From the NCBI RefSeq assembly GCF_009900715.1, contig NZ_JAAAJC010000005.1, positions 1 to 64,000 on the forward strand: 64,000 nucleotides of DNA. Direction: 5' to 3'. The number at the start of each line of letters is the position of its first letter. Position 1 is the stretch's first letter. Below the pieces are notes generated by a model. The model did no database searches. It saw nothing but the letters and a program-made list of their open reading frames with translations, and was not told where the DNA came from. The position numbers were made by a program, and so were the translations under genes. Positions 42,089 to 51,529 of this stretch are shown here, piece by piece. Source of the stretch: Halococcus salsus. GTDB lineage: Archaea > Halobacteriota > Halobacteria > Halobacteriales > Halococcaceae.

Positions 42089-43722
42089 TACGCGACAACT
42101 GGCGGATCGCCCTGCTCGTTGTGTTCGTCGTCGTCGCCGGGCTGGCGCTGTTCGTGCCCGGGTTCGGCGTCGGGGGCGGCGGCAACGCCGCCGTGGCCAA
42201 CACCACGAGCGGCCCCACGAACCTCCAGTTCGGCCTCGAACTCTCGGGCGGGACCCAGATCCGCGCGCCGCTGGTCGGGATGACCGCCGAGAACGTGAAC
42301 GTCCAGCCGGGCCAGCAGGCCAACCTCACCGGATCGGTGGCGGAGGACCTCGGGATCTCACCGACCGACGTCCAAGTCAGAGTCGGTAACGAGTCGGCCA
42401 CCGTCGAGGTGTTCTCGGGGAACGTCTCACAGGGACAGTTCGCGAACGCGCTCCAGCAGGAGGGATACGACGTCACCCAAGACGACATCCGAAACGGGCT
42501 GACCCAGCAGACCTACGACGACGCCGTCGAGGTGCTCGAAAACAAGATCAGCGAGTCGGGGCTCACCGGCGGCACCGTCCAGACCGTCTCCTCGGGCGAG
42601 CAACGGTACATCCAGATCGAGGTCCCGAACCAGAACCGTTCGGAGGTCAGGGATCTGGTGGCCGACCAGGGTCAGGTCCAGACGGTGGCGTACTTCACCG
42701 TCGAGGGCAATCGGACCCCGTCGTACTGTGAGGGGCCGGTCGGTGGCAACGGCTCCGGCGGGTCCGGTAACTCGGGCGAGGCGAACACCTGTAACGTCAC
42801 CGTGCTCCAGAGCCAGGACGACTTCCAGTCGGTCGGGACCGTCCAGCGGGACCAGCAGGGCCAACCCATCGTGCCGGTGACGCTCACCGAGCAGGCCGCC
42901 CGGCCGTTCACCCAGGCGATGCAGCGCTACGGCTTCGCCGACGCCGCGAACGCCTCCAGCCGGCAGAGCCAGGTCAGGACCTGTAACTTCGAGACGGGCG
43001 GGGGTGGGCACTGTCTGCTGACGGTGCGCGACGGCGAAGTGGTCTACGCCGCGAGCGTGACCCAAGGGCTCGCCCAGCAGTTCGCCACCGGGAGCTTCAT
43101 CAACGACCCGGGTTATCAGACGTCGGCGCAGAACGCCTCCGAGGCGCAGGACCTCCAGGTCGACCTCCAGGCGGGGGCGCTGCCCGCGCCGCTGAACTTC
43201 GACCAGGGCACGAGCCAGTACATCCTGCCGAGCGTCGCCCAGAAGTTCAAATCGCTCTCGCTCGTCACGGGGCTGGTCGCGGTGCTCGCGGTCGCGGGGG
43301 TCGTGTTCGCCCGCTACCGCGAACTCCGGGTGGCGATCCCGATGGTGGTCACCGCGCTCGCGGAGGTGTTCATCCTCCTCGGGTTCTCCTCGGCGGTCGG
43401 GCTGGCGCTCGACCTGTCCCACATCGCGGGCTTCATCGCGGTGATAGGGACGGGTGTCGACGACCTCGTGATCATCGCCGACGAGATCCTCCAGAGCGAG
43501 GTCAAGACCGGACGGGTATTCCAGAGCCGCTTCAGACGCGCGTTCTGGGTCATCGGCGCGGCCGCGGCCACGACGATCATCGCCATGAGCCCGCTCGCGG
43601 TGCTCTCACTCGGTGACCTCCGCGGGTTCGCCATCGTCACCATCGTCGGGGTGCTCATCGGCGTGCTGATCACCCGGCCGGCTTACGGGAACGTGCTCCG
43701 ACGGCTGCTGACGGACACCTGA
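42085..43722 (+). CDS. secD: Protein-export membrane protein SecD
   Basis: Partner of SecF (545 aa). One N-terminal helix precedes the LELSGGTQIRAPL motif. A large extracytoplasmic domain (about residues 60-380) is rich in Gln/Asn/Ser. The C-terminal block of five helices is typical (IAGFIAVIGTGVDDLVIIADEI). It is translationally coupled to secF. Archaeal SecDF works without SecA. The full length is intact. About 280 bases of intergenic sequence follow. Confidence 0.94.
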   Translation: MIRDNWRIALLVVFVVVAGLALFVPGFGVGGGGNAAVANTTSGPTNLQFGLELSGGTQIRAPLVGMTAENVNVQPGQQANLTGSVAEDLGISPTDVQVRVGNESATVEVFSGNVSQGQFANALQQEGYDVTQDDIRNGLTQQTYDDAVEVLENKISESGLTGGTVQTVSSGEQRYIQIEVPNQNRSEVRDLVADQGQVQTVAYFTVEGNRTPSYCEGPVGGNGSGGSGNSGEANTCNVTVLQSQDDFQSVGTVQRDQQGQPIVPVTLTEQAARPFTQAMQRYGFADAANASSRQSQVRTCNFETGGGGHCLLTVRDGEVVYAASVTQGLAQQFATGSFINDPGYQTSAQNASEAQDLQVDLQAGALPAPLNFDQGTSQYILPSVAQKFKSLSLVTGLVAVLAVAGVVFARYRELRVAIPMVVTALAEVFILLGFSSAVGLALDLSHIAGFIAVIGTGVDDLVIIADEILQSEVKTGRVFQSRFRRAFWVIGAAAATTIIAMSPLAVLSLGDLRGFAIVTIVGVLIGVLITRPAYGNVLRRLLTDT

Positions 43723-43799
43723 AGCGCGCCCCCGACCGATCCGCTTCGTCACTGAATTTCAGGATTTACAACGGAGCGAGAGCGGTCGGCGCGTGTGGA

Positions 43800-43866
43800 G
43801 GGCCGAAGGCCCGACTCGCGCGAGGGATGAGCGAACGAAACGAGCGACAGCGAGTGAAGTGAGCGA
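43800..43866. repeat. Intergenic hairpin and repeat relative
   Basis: Between secD and RNase HII, 43800-43812 is GGGCC-GAA-GGCCC and 43815-43824 is the palindrome CTCGCGCGAG. Bases 43825-43866 read on the minus strand resemble the sequence at 1-40 (shared CACTCGCTGT and CTCATCCCTCGC parts). It is a variant copy of the same dispersed intergenic element. Confidence 0.5.
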
Positions 43867-44001
43867 ATCGGCTGGGGAGGGTCGTGGCCGGTGCGGGGCG
43901 GTCGTGGTGCGGTCTCTCATTTGAGCCAGGACTTGTAGCGGTCGATCAGCGAACGGACTGCGAAAATTCGACCCGGCGCAAACGAGTCCTAAACCACTCG
44001 T

Positions 44002-44640
44002 TCAAAAGTTCGAGAGCGTCGATTGGGCCGCCGCGTCGAGCACGTCCCGACTCGTCTTCCACGACGCACGAGCGAATGATGGAAGCGCACCGTTCTCACG
44101 AACGTACTCCCGAAGAAACTCCCGAGTCGCCGGATCACTCGGGTAACCGCTGCCGAGCGGGCCGTGCTCGTCCGCCAGCCGGTCGATGTGCGTATCACGA
44201 GCGACCTTCGCGACGATGCTCGCCGCGCCGGCGAGCGCGTGGTTTTCGTCGGCCCCGTGCTCGGCCGTGACCTCGACGTCGGTTTCCGTTGCTACCACGA
44301 CCCGCCGACCGAACCGCGCCGCGTCGGTGTCGCAGGCGTCGACGATCCCAGCCAGTCCGTCCTCGGCCACGTCGTCGATCGCTTCGGCCGCCGCCGTGAT
44401 CGTGAGCGCGTTGATGTCGGTCTCGGGGTCGTCGATCTCGGAGGCTGTGACCTCGACCACGGCGGTCGAAACCCGGTCGTCACCGTGGAGGTCGTCAGCG
44501 AGCGCCTCGCGGCGCGCGGGCGAGAGGCGTTTCGAGTCGTCGATGCCGGCGGGGAGGTCGGCGGGGTCGGCGCGGACGCACGCCACGAACAGCGAGCCCA
44601 GGACGGGACCCCGACCCGCTTCGTCGACGCCGAAGTGCAT
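44002..44640 (-). CDS. rnhB: Ribonuclease HII
   Basis: Removes ribonucleotides and RNA primers from RNA-DNA hybrids (212 aa). Catalytic acidic residues lie in [14 protein letters not shown] (Asp6, Glu7), and in [13 protein letters not shown]. The [11 protein letters not shown] motif and the [20 protein letters not shown] region are also family-typical, as is the C-terminal FARASWKTS substrate-contact segment. It is on the same strand as Pus10, 46 bp away. Identity is firm. Confidence 0.95.
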   Translation of the reverse strand: MHFGVDEAGRGPVLGSLFVACVRADPADLPAGIDDSKRLSPARREALADDLHGDDRVSTAVVEVTASEIDDPETDINALTITAAAEAIDDVAEDGLAGIVDACDTDAARFGRRVVVATETDVEVTAEHGADENHALAGAASIVAKVARDTHIDRLADEHGPLGSGYPSDPATREFLREYVRENGALPSFARASWKTSRDVLDAAAQSTLSNF

Positions 44641-44686
44641 GGTCGCTACTCACGGGGCGCGTTCAAACCCGTTGTGATGAGCCTGC

Positions 44687-46003
44687 TCACTCGGCCGGTT
44701 CGTCGATGAGATAGTCGGGGTCGTCGAAGGCCTCCTCCTCGCCCTCGACGGCGACCACGTCGAGCGCCGTGACCTCGCTCTCGACCCCGAGTAAGCCAGC
44801 GAGGCTCGGCTCCGTTCGGCCGTCGTCGCCGCTCACCAACTCCTTGACGTAGAGCCCGCCCGCGCCCTTGACCTCGACGGTGGCGTGGCGCGGGTCGTCG
44901 AGCGTGCCCTCGGTCTCGTAGACCTCGCGTTCGCGGGTCAGCGCCGCGCGGCGGTGGTCGACGCGCTGGGGGGTGTACTGCTCGACCGTCGTCCCCTGGA
45001 GTTCCGAGAGCGCGTCTTCGAGTGCCTCCTCGTCGACCGGGTCGGCGAACTCCACAGTCATGGAGTAGGTCTTGTTGGCGTCGAGCTCCTTCACGCGCTC
45101 GACCATCTCGTGGGTCGCGCGCCGGAGACCGAGGACTTCGGCCTTGCCGTCGGCGAACTCGTTGATCTCGGTTTCGAGTCGGTCGGTGTCGACCGCGCGA
45201 CGCTGGGGGTGTTTGACCTCGATCACGAACGGCCGACCGGTGCCGAGCATCACGGCGTCGACGTCCTCGCGACCCGCACCGTGGAAGAGGCTTTCGTCCC
45301 CCACCATTGCCTCGCGAACCACGGGCGCGGTGAGCTGTTCGACGCTCTCGTCGTAGAGGTAGCCCGACCCGCCGCAGTGCTCGCAGGGTTCGGTGCCGCC
45401 GTCGGCGGCCATCTGGGTGCCGCCCCCGCCGCACTCCCGACAGGGCCACTCGGTCTGGGGGATGTCCCGTTCGAGCTTGCGGTACCGGCCGTAGACGAAC
45501 GCCGGGTTGACCTGGACGTCCACGCCGCCCGCGTCGAGCCCGCGTTCGAGGTTCACGAGCGCGAGCACGTCGGGGCGCTCGAAATCGACCTCCGTGCCGG
45601 TGCGCGCGCCGACACGCTTGCCGACCTCGCGGTTGAGTTCGGATTTGAACAGTTCGCCTGCGTCCTCGGCGAGCCCGCTGTCCTCGCGGAGGAGGCGGTC
45701 GTTCTCTTCGAGCAGCGGCGGGACGCGGGTCCCGACCTGGTAGGTCGAGAACTCGACCCCGCCGAGCGCCTCGCAGACCTCGTCGGCCCAGGCGTCGAAG
45801 CGCTCGCACTCACCCTCACAGACCCAGCAGTCCTCGACCGGTTCGGAGGGCTCGTCGTCGTCGAGGTGGACCGCGACCCGGAGGGCGCGACCACGTTCGT
45901 CGTTGGTGAGTCCGAAGCTCCGGTCGGCGAAGACGCGACCGAGACACGCGTTACAGACCGGGCCGTTCGCGATGACGGCCCGCGCGTCGTCGAGGATTGA
46001 CAT
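44687..46003 (-). CDS. pus10: tRNA pseudouridine synthase Pus10
   Basis: Archaeal enzyme making pseudouridine at tRNA positions 54 and 55 (438 aa). N-terminal zinc knuckles CNACLGRVF and CWVCEGEC are followed by a THUMP-like region. The catalytic domain has AGREDVDAVMLGTGRPF with the active-site Asp. An insert of two CxxCGG-type pairs (CRECGGGG, CEHCGGSG, about residues 188-215) resembles a DnaJ-type zinc finger. Such an insert is known in haloarchaeal forms as far as can be recalled; its role is unclear. Downstream of it lies rnhB. Confidence 0.93.
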   Translation of the reverse strand: MSILDDARAVIANGPVCNACLGRVFADRSFGLTNDERGRALRVAVHLDDDEPSEPVEDCWVCEGECERFDAWADEVCEALGGVEFSTYQVGTRVPPLLEENDRLLREDSGLAEDAGELFKSELNREVGKRVGARTGTEVDFERPDVLALVNLERGLDAGGVDVQVNPAFVYGRYRKLERDIPQTEWPCRECGGGGTQMAADGGTEPCEHCGGSGYLYDESVEQLTAPVVREAMVGDESLFHGAGREDVDAVMLGTGRPFVIEVKHPQRRAVDTDRLETEINEFADGKAEVLGLRRATHEMVERVKELDANKTYSMTVEFADPVDEEALEDALSELQGTTVEQYTPQRVDHRRAALTREREVYETEGTLDDPRHATVEVKGAGGLYVKELVSGDDGRTEPSLAGLLGVESEVTALDVVAVEGEEEAFDDPDYLIDEPAE

Positions 46004-46097
46004 GGTCCGAGAAGAGGGTGCACGCGTGTTTCGCTTTCGGATCCCGACGTCCGGCCGATCCTGAACTCACAGGTCGCTTCGGAGGGAGCGGACCGGC

Positions 46098-47612
46098 TCA
46101 GGAGACCATCGTCTCGGCCATTCGTCGGCAGAGCCGGATGCTGTCGTAGCCCGAGAACGCCTCGAAGACGACCACACAGACGGTGTAGACGCCGACACCG
46201 ACGAGCACCAGCAGGCAGAACTCGAGCACGCCCGTGGCGATGCCGGCGGTGTGAACCCCGACCACCGCGAGCCCCATCACCGCGCTCGCGACCGCGGGAT
46301 AGGCGATGAGCCCGAGGAGCTTGGCGTAGCTTCCGTCGACGATGCGCACCGCGAGGTACGTCGAGACGGGTTCGGAGAAGAATAGAGAATTGCCGACGAT
46401 CACGAGCGCCGTGCCGACCGCGCCGTACCGCGCGGTGGCGGGGTAGATCAGGAGGGCAATGATCACCAGCTTGCCGAACTGGATCTTAGTGGCGATCTCG
46501 GGGCGACCGATGGCCTGAAACAGCGGTCCCGTGGTGGCCCCGAGCGAGCGAAGCAGGCCCCAGGCCGCGAGGAGCTGGATCAGCGGAACCATCGGGCCCC
46601 ACTCCTCGGTGAGGAAGGTGTTCACGAAGGTGGGGGCGACCGCGGCGATGCCGACCGCGACCGGGAACGAGACGAAGGTGGTGAGCTGCACGGTCTTGAA
46701 GAAGCCGTCGCGGAGCTGGCGCTCGTCGTTCTGCATCTTCGCGTAGGTCGGAAAGACCACCGAGGAGATGGTCTGGGTCACCTCGGTCGCGGGCGCGTTC
46801 GAGACCCGGTAGCCGAGCTGGTAGAACCCGACGACGGCAGCGCCGAGATACCACCCGACGAACGCGTCGTCGCCCTCCATGATGAGGAAGAGCACGACAC
46901 CGGAGGCGAAGATCCACTTCCCGTAGCCGAAGAGTTCGCGGGCGTGGTCGAGGTCGAATCGGGGCCACGGCCGGTAGTCGTCGACGAGGTAGGAGGCTAT
47001 CAGCCGGATGAAGTCGCTCGCGACGAGCCCGAACACCAGCGCCCAGACTGACTGCGTGACGAACGCGACGCCGAGCGCGACGAGGACGTAGAAGACGGTA
47101 CCGGAGATGGTGTAGAAGAACTGCTTGTCGAACCGGAGGTCCTTCTTGAGGTAGAGGAGGCCAGGGTTCTGGAGCCCCGAGAGCAACGGCGAGAGCGCGA
47201 GCACGCGGAGGACCGGCGTGAGCTCGGGCTGGTCGAAGACCGCGGGCGAGGCCATGAACGGGGCGACGAGGAACAATATCGCGGCGACCACGACGCCCCG
47301 GGCGTTCTGCATCATCCAGGCGGTGTCGAGGTAGGCGTCGACGTTCGCCTCCTCGCGCTGGATCAGCGCGGCGTCGATGCCCAGTCGCGAGAGCTGGGTC
47401 AGCCCGCTCATCACGACGAGCGCGAGCGCCATCACGCCGTAGTCGTCGGGACCGATGATCCGCGCGACGAACAGCACGATGACGAGCTGGAGGAAGCGGT
47501 CGAGGACGTTAGTGATCGTGACCCAGACGCCGCTGGTGACCGCCCGCTCGGAGAGGCTCTCGCCGGGGGCGAGAACACGTCGCAGGAGGTCCACGATGGT
47601 TCGGAGCGACAC
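46098..47612 (-). CDS. Polysaccharide/lipid-linked oligosaccharide flippase
   Basis: Wzx/RfbX-type flippase of the MOP superfamily (504 aa) with about 14 hydrophobic helices. The N-terminus has GVWVTITNVLDRFLQLVIVLFVARIIGPDDYG, the family opening, and an early LSRLGIDAALIQRE segment. Such proteins move lipid-linked glycans across the membrane; in haloarchaea they can serve N-glycosylation of the surface layer (AglR-like). No glycosyltransferase genes flank it, so the glycan is unknown. It is divergent from the DUF4097 gene, with 158 bp between. Confidence 0.88.
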   Translation of the reverse strand: MSLRTIVDLLRRVLAPGESLSERAVTSGVWVTITNVLDRFLQLVIVLFVARIIGPDDYGVMALALVVMSGLTQLSRLGIDAALIQREEANVDAYLDTAWMMQNARGVVVAAILFLVAPFMASPAVFDQPELTPVLRVLALSPLLSGLQNPGLLYLKKDLRFDKQFFYTISGTVFYVLVALGVAFVTQSVWALVFGLVASDFIRLIASYLVDDYRPWPRFDLDHARELFGYGKWIFASGVVLFLIMEGDDAFVGWYLGAAVVGFYQLGYRVSNAPATEVTQTISSVVFPTYAKMQNDERQLRDGFFKTVQLTTFVSFPVAVGIAAVAPTFVNTFLTEEWGPMVPLIQLLAAWGLLRSLGATTGPLFQAIGRPEIATKIQFGKLVIIALLIYPATARYGAVGTALVIVGNSLFFSEPVSTYLAVRIVDGSYAKLLGLIAYPAVASAVMGLAVVGVHTAGIATGVLEFCLLVLVGVGVYTVCVVVFEAFSGYDSIRLCRRMAETMVS

Positions 47613-47739
47613 TCGCGGGTGGTTTTCGGGCCGAGGGTAAAAGCGCGCCGTCCCGCGGTCGTTCGTTCCCGACCCGTCTCGCTGTGGTGTGGTTTAAATT
47701 CGTTTCGGCGCGTCGCGCATCGTGCGACCGGGTGACCGG

Positions 47740-47747
47740 GTATATCC
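47740..47747 (+). promoter_or_regulatory. Promoter of the DUF4097 lipoprotein gene
   Basis: GTATATCC is centred about 27 bases before ATG 47771 and supports that start rather than an upstream in-frame extension. Confidence 0.55.
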
Positions 47748-47770
47748 TCGAGCCGATACGACTCGAACCC

Positions 47771-48619
47771 ATGACATCGGACGACGGATCCGCGGTGACT
47801 CTCTCCCGACGAAGACTGCTGGGCGGATGTGCGGTCGGTCTCGGGGCGTTCTCGGCGGGCTGTTCGGGTGCGACGCCGTTCGTCGGCAAGCGCGAGGAGT
47901 TCGACCGCACCCTCGGCATGACCGAGGGGCGACTCACCCTCGAAACCGACAGCGGGGCCGCGAGCGTCCGCCGGGCCGACGCCGACCGGGTCCGACTCCA
48001 CGGCGTCAAGGAATCCGGGTCGGTGTTCACCGATCTCGAGGACATGACCGTCGAGACCGCACGGAACGGCGACCACCTCGCGGTGAGCGGCGATTCAGGC
48101 GGGGACTCGTGGTTCGGGCTCGGCGGTGGTTCGATATCGCTCGACGCCGCGGTGCCGAGTGGGATTCGCGTCGAGGCCGTGACCGCGAAGAACGGCGACG
48201 CCACCGCGACCGGCGTCGTGGGCGACGTGGCGCTCCGTTCGACCAACGGCACGGTCGCGGCGCGGAACGTCGACGGGTTCGTCTCGCTCTCCTCGACCAA
48301 CGGGCCGGTCCGGGCACGGCGCGTGAGGGGGATCGCGGGTGCCGAAACCACCAACGGCGACGTCGACGTTCACGTACCCCGGATCGACGGCCACGTCTCG
48401 CTCTCTTTGACAAACGGCCAGATCACCGCCGCGCTCGCGCCGAACCTTGACGCGCGGGTGACCGCGACGACCACCAACGGGAACATTACGACGACGGGAC
48501 TCCCGCTCGACGCGACCGGGTCGGACCGGAACAGCCTCACCGGAACCATCGGCACGGGCACCAACCGACTCACTGTCAGGACGACCAACGGCTCGATCAA
48601 GCTCACGCGGCTTGGTTGA
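47771..48619 (+). CDS. DUF4097-family Tat lipoprotein (beta-helix-like)
   Basis: Exported lipid-anchored protein (282 aa). A twin-Arg motif (SRRRLLGG, Arg13-15) and lipobox (AFSAGC, Cys31) define a Tat lipoprotein. The mature part repeats short beta-strand units such as LRSTNGTV, LSSTNGPV, ETTNGDVDV, LTNGQITA, TTTNGNIT and TTNGSIKL, where 'TNG' recurs about every 20 residues, characteristic of DUF4097 beta-helix proteins. Function is unknown; it may bind the surface layer or metals. Start ATG 47771. Confidence 0.86.
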   Translation: MTSDDGSAVTLSRRRLLGGCAVGLGAFSAGCSGATPFVGKREEFDRTLGMTEGRLTLETDSGAASVRRADADRVRLHGVKESGSVFTDLEDMTVETARNGDHLAVSGDSGGDSWFGLGGGSISLDAAVPSGIRVEAVTAKNGDATATGVVGDVALRSTNGTVAARNVDGFVSLSSTNGPVRARRVRGIAGAETTNGDVDVHVPRIDGHVSLSLTNGQITAALAPNLDARVTATTTNGNITTTGLPLDATGSDRNSLTGTIGTGTNRLTVRTTNGSIKLTRLG

Positions 48620-48651
48620 CCCGCCCCGTCGAACGGCGAGGCTCGTCCCAG

Positions 48652-48921
48652 TTAGGTCCGGAGCGAGAGGAGGATCGCCACCAAGCCGAGCACGTTGGCG
48701 GCCACGACCCCCAGCAGCGTCGTGGCGTCGGAGAGACCGAGGAACGGGGCGAGCGCGTGCTGGACGAGGAACGGCACCGCGGTGAGGCAGACGATACCGA
48801 CCGCGAGCGCCCCCATCGTTCGGCTGCCGTGACGGCGGTAACCGCGGTAGGCCTGACCGGCGACGGCAAGCCCGAGGGATGCGGTGAGCGCCGCCGCAGG
48901 GACGACGAGGTCAGCCAGCAT
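48652..48921 (-). CDS. DUF7521 family membrane protein
   Basis: Small membrane protein (89 aa) with about three helices (residues 3-22, 36-56, 65-85). The central YRGYRRHGSRTM turn joined to ALAVGIVCLTAVPFL marks the family. It is the last gene of a minus-strand operon and overlaps the preceding DUF7521 gene's 3' end by 11 bases. It and its neighbour are homologous by this same turn. Confidence 0.75.
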   Translation of the reverse strand: MLADLVVPAAALTASLGLAVAGQAYRGYRRHGSRTMGALAVGIVCLTAVPFLVQHALAPFLGLSDATTLLGVVAANVLGLVAILLSLRT

Positions 48922-49219
48922 CGTAGATCACCACCAGGACGACGACGAGTCCCGCGATTTCACAACCGCTCACGACAAGCGACCGGACGGGCGGCGAGGC
49001 GATACCGAGGGTCGGCACCACGACTCGGAGGACGATGGGCACCGCGGTCAGCAACGTCAGCCCGACCGCGAGACCGAACATTCCGGGGTCGCCGACCCGC
49101 CGGTAGCCCGTGAACAACGTGTAGACCACGGCGACGGCGAGCACGAGCGCGACGGCGAGGCCGACGAGTGCCGCGAGAACGACCATCGTCTCACCGCCGG
49201 TCGACTGGACCTGCATCAT
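48911..49219 (-). CDS. DUF7521 family membrane protein, second copy
   Basis: Paralogue of the next gene (102 aa, start ATG 49219, MMQVQSTGG). It has hydrophobic segments at about residues 10-35, 45-65 and 75-98 and the same YRRVGDPGMFGLAVGLTLL signature. The ATG overlaps the HTH regulator stop (ATGA), so translation is coupled. An alternative ATG at 49216 directly follows. Confidence 0.75.
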   Translation of the reverse strand: MMQVQSTGGETMVVLAALVGLAVALVLAVAVVYTLFTGYRRVGDPGMFGLAVGLTLLTAVPIVLRVVVPTLGIASPPVRSLVVSGCEIAGLVVVLVVIYDAG

Positions 49220-49566
49220 TTGAACCCCTCGTAGAGCCGCGTGAATCGGTCGACGGCGTCCTCGTCGGGATCCCGGTCGCGCTCGACCGTACACGCGAAG
49301 CCGTCCTCGCCGAGGTCGACCGTGACCCGGGTCAGTCGGCTGACGTAGACCTTGTGGTGGTGGCCGTCGGGGTCGATTCGCTGGCGGTCGGCGAGGAGGC
49401 CGGTGGCCTCCAGCCGTTCGATCCGACGGTAGACCGTCGAGGGCGAGGCATCGCAGGCCTCGCTGAGTTCGTCGGCCGACCGCGGCTCGTCGCGGGCGGC
49501 TTCGAGGATCGTCCGGGCGTACTCGTCGTCGAGCACCGCCGCCACGGACGCGAGGTCGTCACTCAC
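49216..49566 (-). CDS. Winged-helix ArsR-like transcriptional regulator
   Basis: DNA-binding regulator (116 aa) with helix-turn-helix SADELSEACDASPSTVYRRIERLEATGLL at about residues 25-55, then a wing and a short C-terminal beta part. GTG 49566 is preferred (VSDDLASVAAV), with GTG 49599 possible. It is first in an operon with two DUF7521 membrane proteins, a recurring haloarchaeal arrangement in which the membrane pair may sense or signal to the regulator. The ligand is unknown. Confidence 0.85.
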   Translation of the reverse strand: MSDDLASVAAVLDDEYARTILEAARDEPRSADELSEACDASPSTVYRRIERLEATGLLADRQRIDPDGHHHKVYVSRLTRVTVDLGEDGFACTVERDRDPDEDAVDRFTRLYEGFK

Positions 49567-49709
49567 CGCGGTCCGCCCCCAAGCCGTTCGACCCGCCACG
49601 CCATCGTGCGGCGGTTTTCGGGCGGGCTACATAAACGTCGGCCACCCGCCGCCCGCCGTGCGAACCACCAGCAGCCTTATGCCGGGCCGTCGAAATCATC
49701 GTTTACGTG

Positions 49710-50453
49710 ATGGGTTCGACGGAGGGCGGATACGTGCTCGACGGGACCGTCCGCGCGGTGGTGTGGACGGTCTTTGGCGTCCCGTTCAGACGACAGACCT
49801 ACCGGAACCTCTCGTATCTCGCGCTCGCGTTCCCGCTCGGACTCGTCTACTTCGTGCTGTTCGCAGTGGGGCTCTCGCTGGGTGTCGGGCTCGCGGTGGT
49901 CGTGGTCGGGGTCCCGCTGCTGGTCGGGATGCTCGGGCTCGCGACCGGGCTGGCGAGCGTCGAACGGTGGCTCGCGACGGTACTGCTCGGTATCGAGGTT
50001 CCGACCCGAGACCGGGAGTCGCCGGACTCGGTTCGGGGATGGCTACGGCGGCTGGTCGTGAGCCTCGGGCCCTGGAAGGCGGTGGTCTACCTCGTGACGA
50101 AGCTCTTCGTCGGGGTCGCGGCCTACACGGTCGTGATGTCGCTCTCGGTGACCGGGGTGAGCATGCTCGCGGTACCGCTGGTCTACAACCAGCCGGGTGT
50201 CTACGTCGGGGTCGTCAGCGACGCCCCCGTTCGCTATCACCCCGCGCTCTCGGTCGGCTGGGACCGTCTGCTGGTGGGGCTCGACGGAGTCGTGACGCTC
50301 TCGGCGTGGCGGATCGACACGCTCGCCGAGGCGCTCGCCGTCGCTGGCCTCGGGGTCGTGGTGGTCTGCTGTTCGCTCCACGTTCTCAACGCGCTGGCAC
50401 AGCTCTCGGGCTGGTGGACACAGTTGCTACTCGGGACACGAGAAGGGGCCTGA
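49710..50453 (+). CDS. Membrane protein with putative sensor domain
   Basis: Uncharacterised protein of 247 aa resembling the bacterial/archaeal 'putative sensor' membrane domain family. It has six or so hydrophobic helices, including YLALAFPLGLVYFVLFAVGLSLGVGLAVVV and two late ones (ALAVAGLGVVVVCC). No kinase or output domain is attached. Start ATG 49710 lies in a GTGATG pair. It is divergent from the HTH/DUF7521 operon with about 143 bp between, and is convergent with purQ (8 bp). Confidence 0.75.
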   Translation: MGSTEGGYVLDGTVRAVVWTVFGVPFRRQTYRNLSYLALAFPLGLVYFVLFAVGLSLGVGLAVVVVGVPLLVGMLGLATGLASVERWLATVLLGIEVPTRDRESPDSVRGWLRRLVVSLGPWKAVVYLVTKLFVGVAAYTVVMSLSVTGVSMLAVPLVYNQPGVYVGVVSDAPVRYHPALSVGWDRLLVGLDGVVTLSAWRIDTLAEALAVAGLGVVVVCCSLHVLNALAQLSGWWTQLLLGTREGA

Positions 50454-50461
50454 CCGGCCAC

Positions 50462-51139
50462 CTACGCACCGAACCCGGCGAGGATCGTTCGCCCGTCGGT
50501 GCCGCCGAGTTCGGGGAGGGTCGCGCGCTCGGGGTGGGGCATCAGGACGGCAGTACTCGGCGAATCACCAAGCACGCCCGCCACCGCGCCCTTCGACCCG
50601 TTGGGGTTCGATCCCGAACTGATCTCGCCGTCGGCGTCACAGTACCGGAAGAGGATACGGTCCTCGTCGTCGAGCCGGTCGAGGCGGTCGTCGGCGATCT
50701 CGAAGCGCCCCTCGCCGTGGGCGATCGGGAGCGAGATAACCTCGCCCGCGTCGAAGCCGCGGGTCCACGGCGTGTCGGCGTTCTCGACACGGAGATACAC
50801 GTGCTCGCACTGGAAGCGTGCGCTCGCGTTGGTGGTGAACGCGCCGGGTGTGAGCCCCGCCTCGCAGCCGACCTGCGCCCCGTTGCAGACCCCGAGCACC
50901 GGGATCCCGCGCTCGGCGGCGGCGTGAACGTCCACCATGACCGAATCACGGCCCGCCATCGCGCCAGCCCGGAGGTAGTCGCCGTAGGAGAACCCGCCGG
51001 GGAGCACGACCCCCGAGACGTCCTCGGGGAGGCCGTCCTCGTACCAGACGATCTCGGCGTCGACACCCACGTCACGGAGCGCGCGGACGGCGTCGCGGTC
51101 GCAGTTCGAGCCGCCGAACCGGATCACGGCGACCGTCAC
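50462..51139 (-). CDS. purQ: FGAM synthase glutaminase subunit
   Basis: Glutamine amidotransferase subunit of phosphoribosylformylglycinamidine synthase (225 aa), step 4 of purine synthesis. Class I features: RFGGSNCDRD at the start, nucleophile Cys in LGVCNGAQVG, and His-Glu in MPHPERAT. Start GTG 51139 (VTVAVIRFGG) is preferred since the family begins there; upstream GTGs add four residues. It partners with PurS (next gene) and PurL (not in the window). Confidence 0.94.
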   Translation of the reverse strand: MTVAVIRFGGSNCDRDAVRALRDVGVDAEIVWYEDGLPEDVSGVVLPGGFSYGDYLRAGAMAGRDSVMVDVHAAAERGIPVLGVCNGAQVGCEAGLTPGAFTTNASARFQCEHVYLRVENADTPWTRGFDAGEVISLPIAHGEGRFEIADDRLDRLDDEDRILFRYCDADGEISSGSNPNGSKGAVAGVLGDSPSTAVLMPHPERATLPELGGTDGRTILAGFGA

Positions 51140-51170
51140 GCTCGCCACCACCGGGGAACAGCGAGCGAAC

Positions 51171-51422
51171 TCACCGGGCCTCGACCTCCACCGAATAATC
51201 GTGGATGGTGGGGTTGGCGAGCAGACGTTCGGCCATCGCGTCGGCGCGTTCGGCGGCCGCGGCCTCGTCGGGGGCCGCGAGGTCGATCTCGAAGCGGTCG
51301 GCGGCCCGGAGGTCCTCGAGTTCGAAGCCGAGGCGTTCGAGCGCCCGTGCGGTGGTCTCGGCCTCGGGGTCGAGCACGCCCCGTTTCAGCCGCACCGTGA
51401 CGACGGCGGTGTAGGCGGTCAT
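51171..51422 (-). CDS. purS: FGAM synthase subunit PurS
   Basis: Small structural subunit (83 aa) that bridges PurQ and PurL. It has the ferredoxin-like strand-helix pattern (AYTAVVTVRLKRGVLDPEAET, then RFEIDLAAPDEAAAAERAD). Start ATG 51422. It precedes purQ by 31 bp. Its start lies opposite the ACT-formyltransferase gene, about 107 bp away, so a shared promoter region controls both purine arms. Confidence 0.93.
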   Translation of the reverse strand: MTAYTAVVTVRLKRGVLDPEAETTARALERLGFELEDLRAADRFEIDLAAPDEAAAAERADAMAERLLANPTIHDYSVEVEAR

Positions 51423-51529
51423 TGGCGGCCGAAAGGTGGGGTGAGCGAAAACCGTTCTGGATCCGAGGAAAGCCGAACGGGTTTTTGCGTCGGGTCGTCG
51501 AGCGGGCGCATGTACCACGGGAGCCGACC

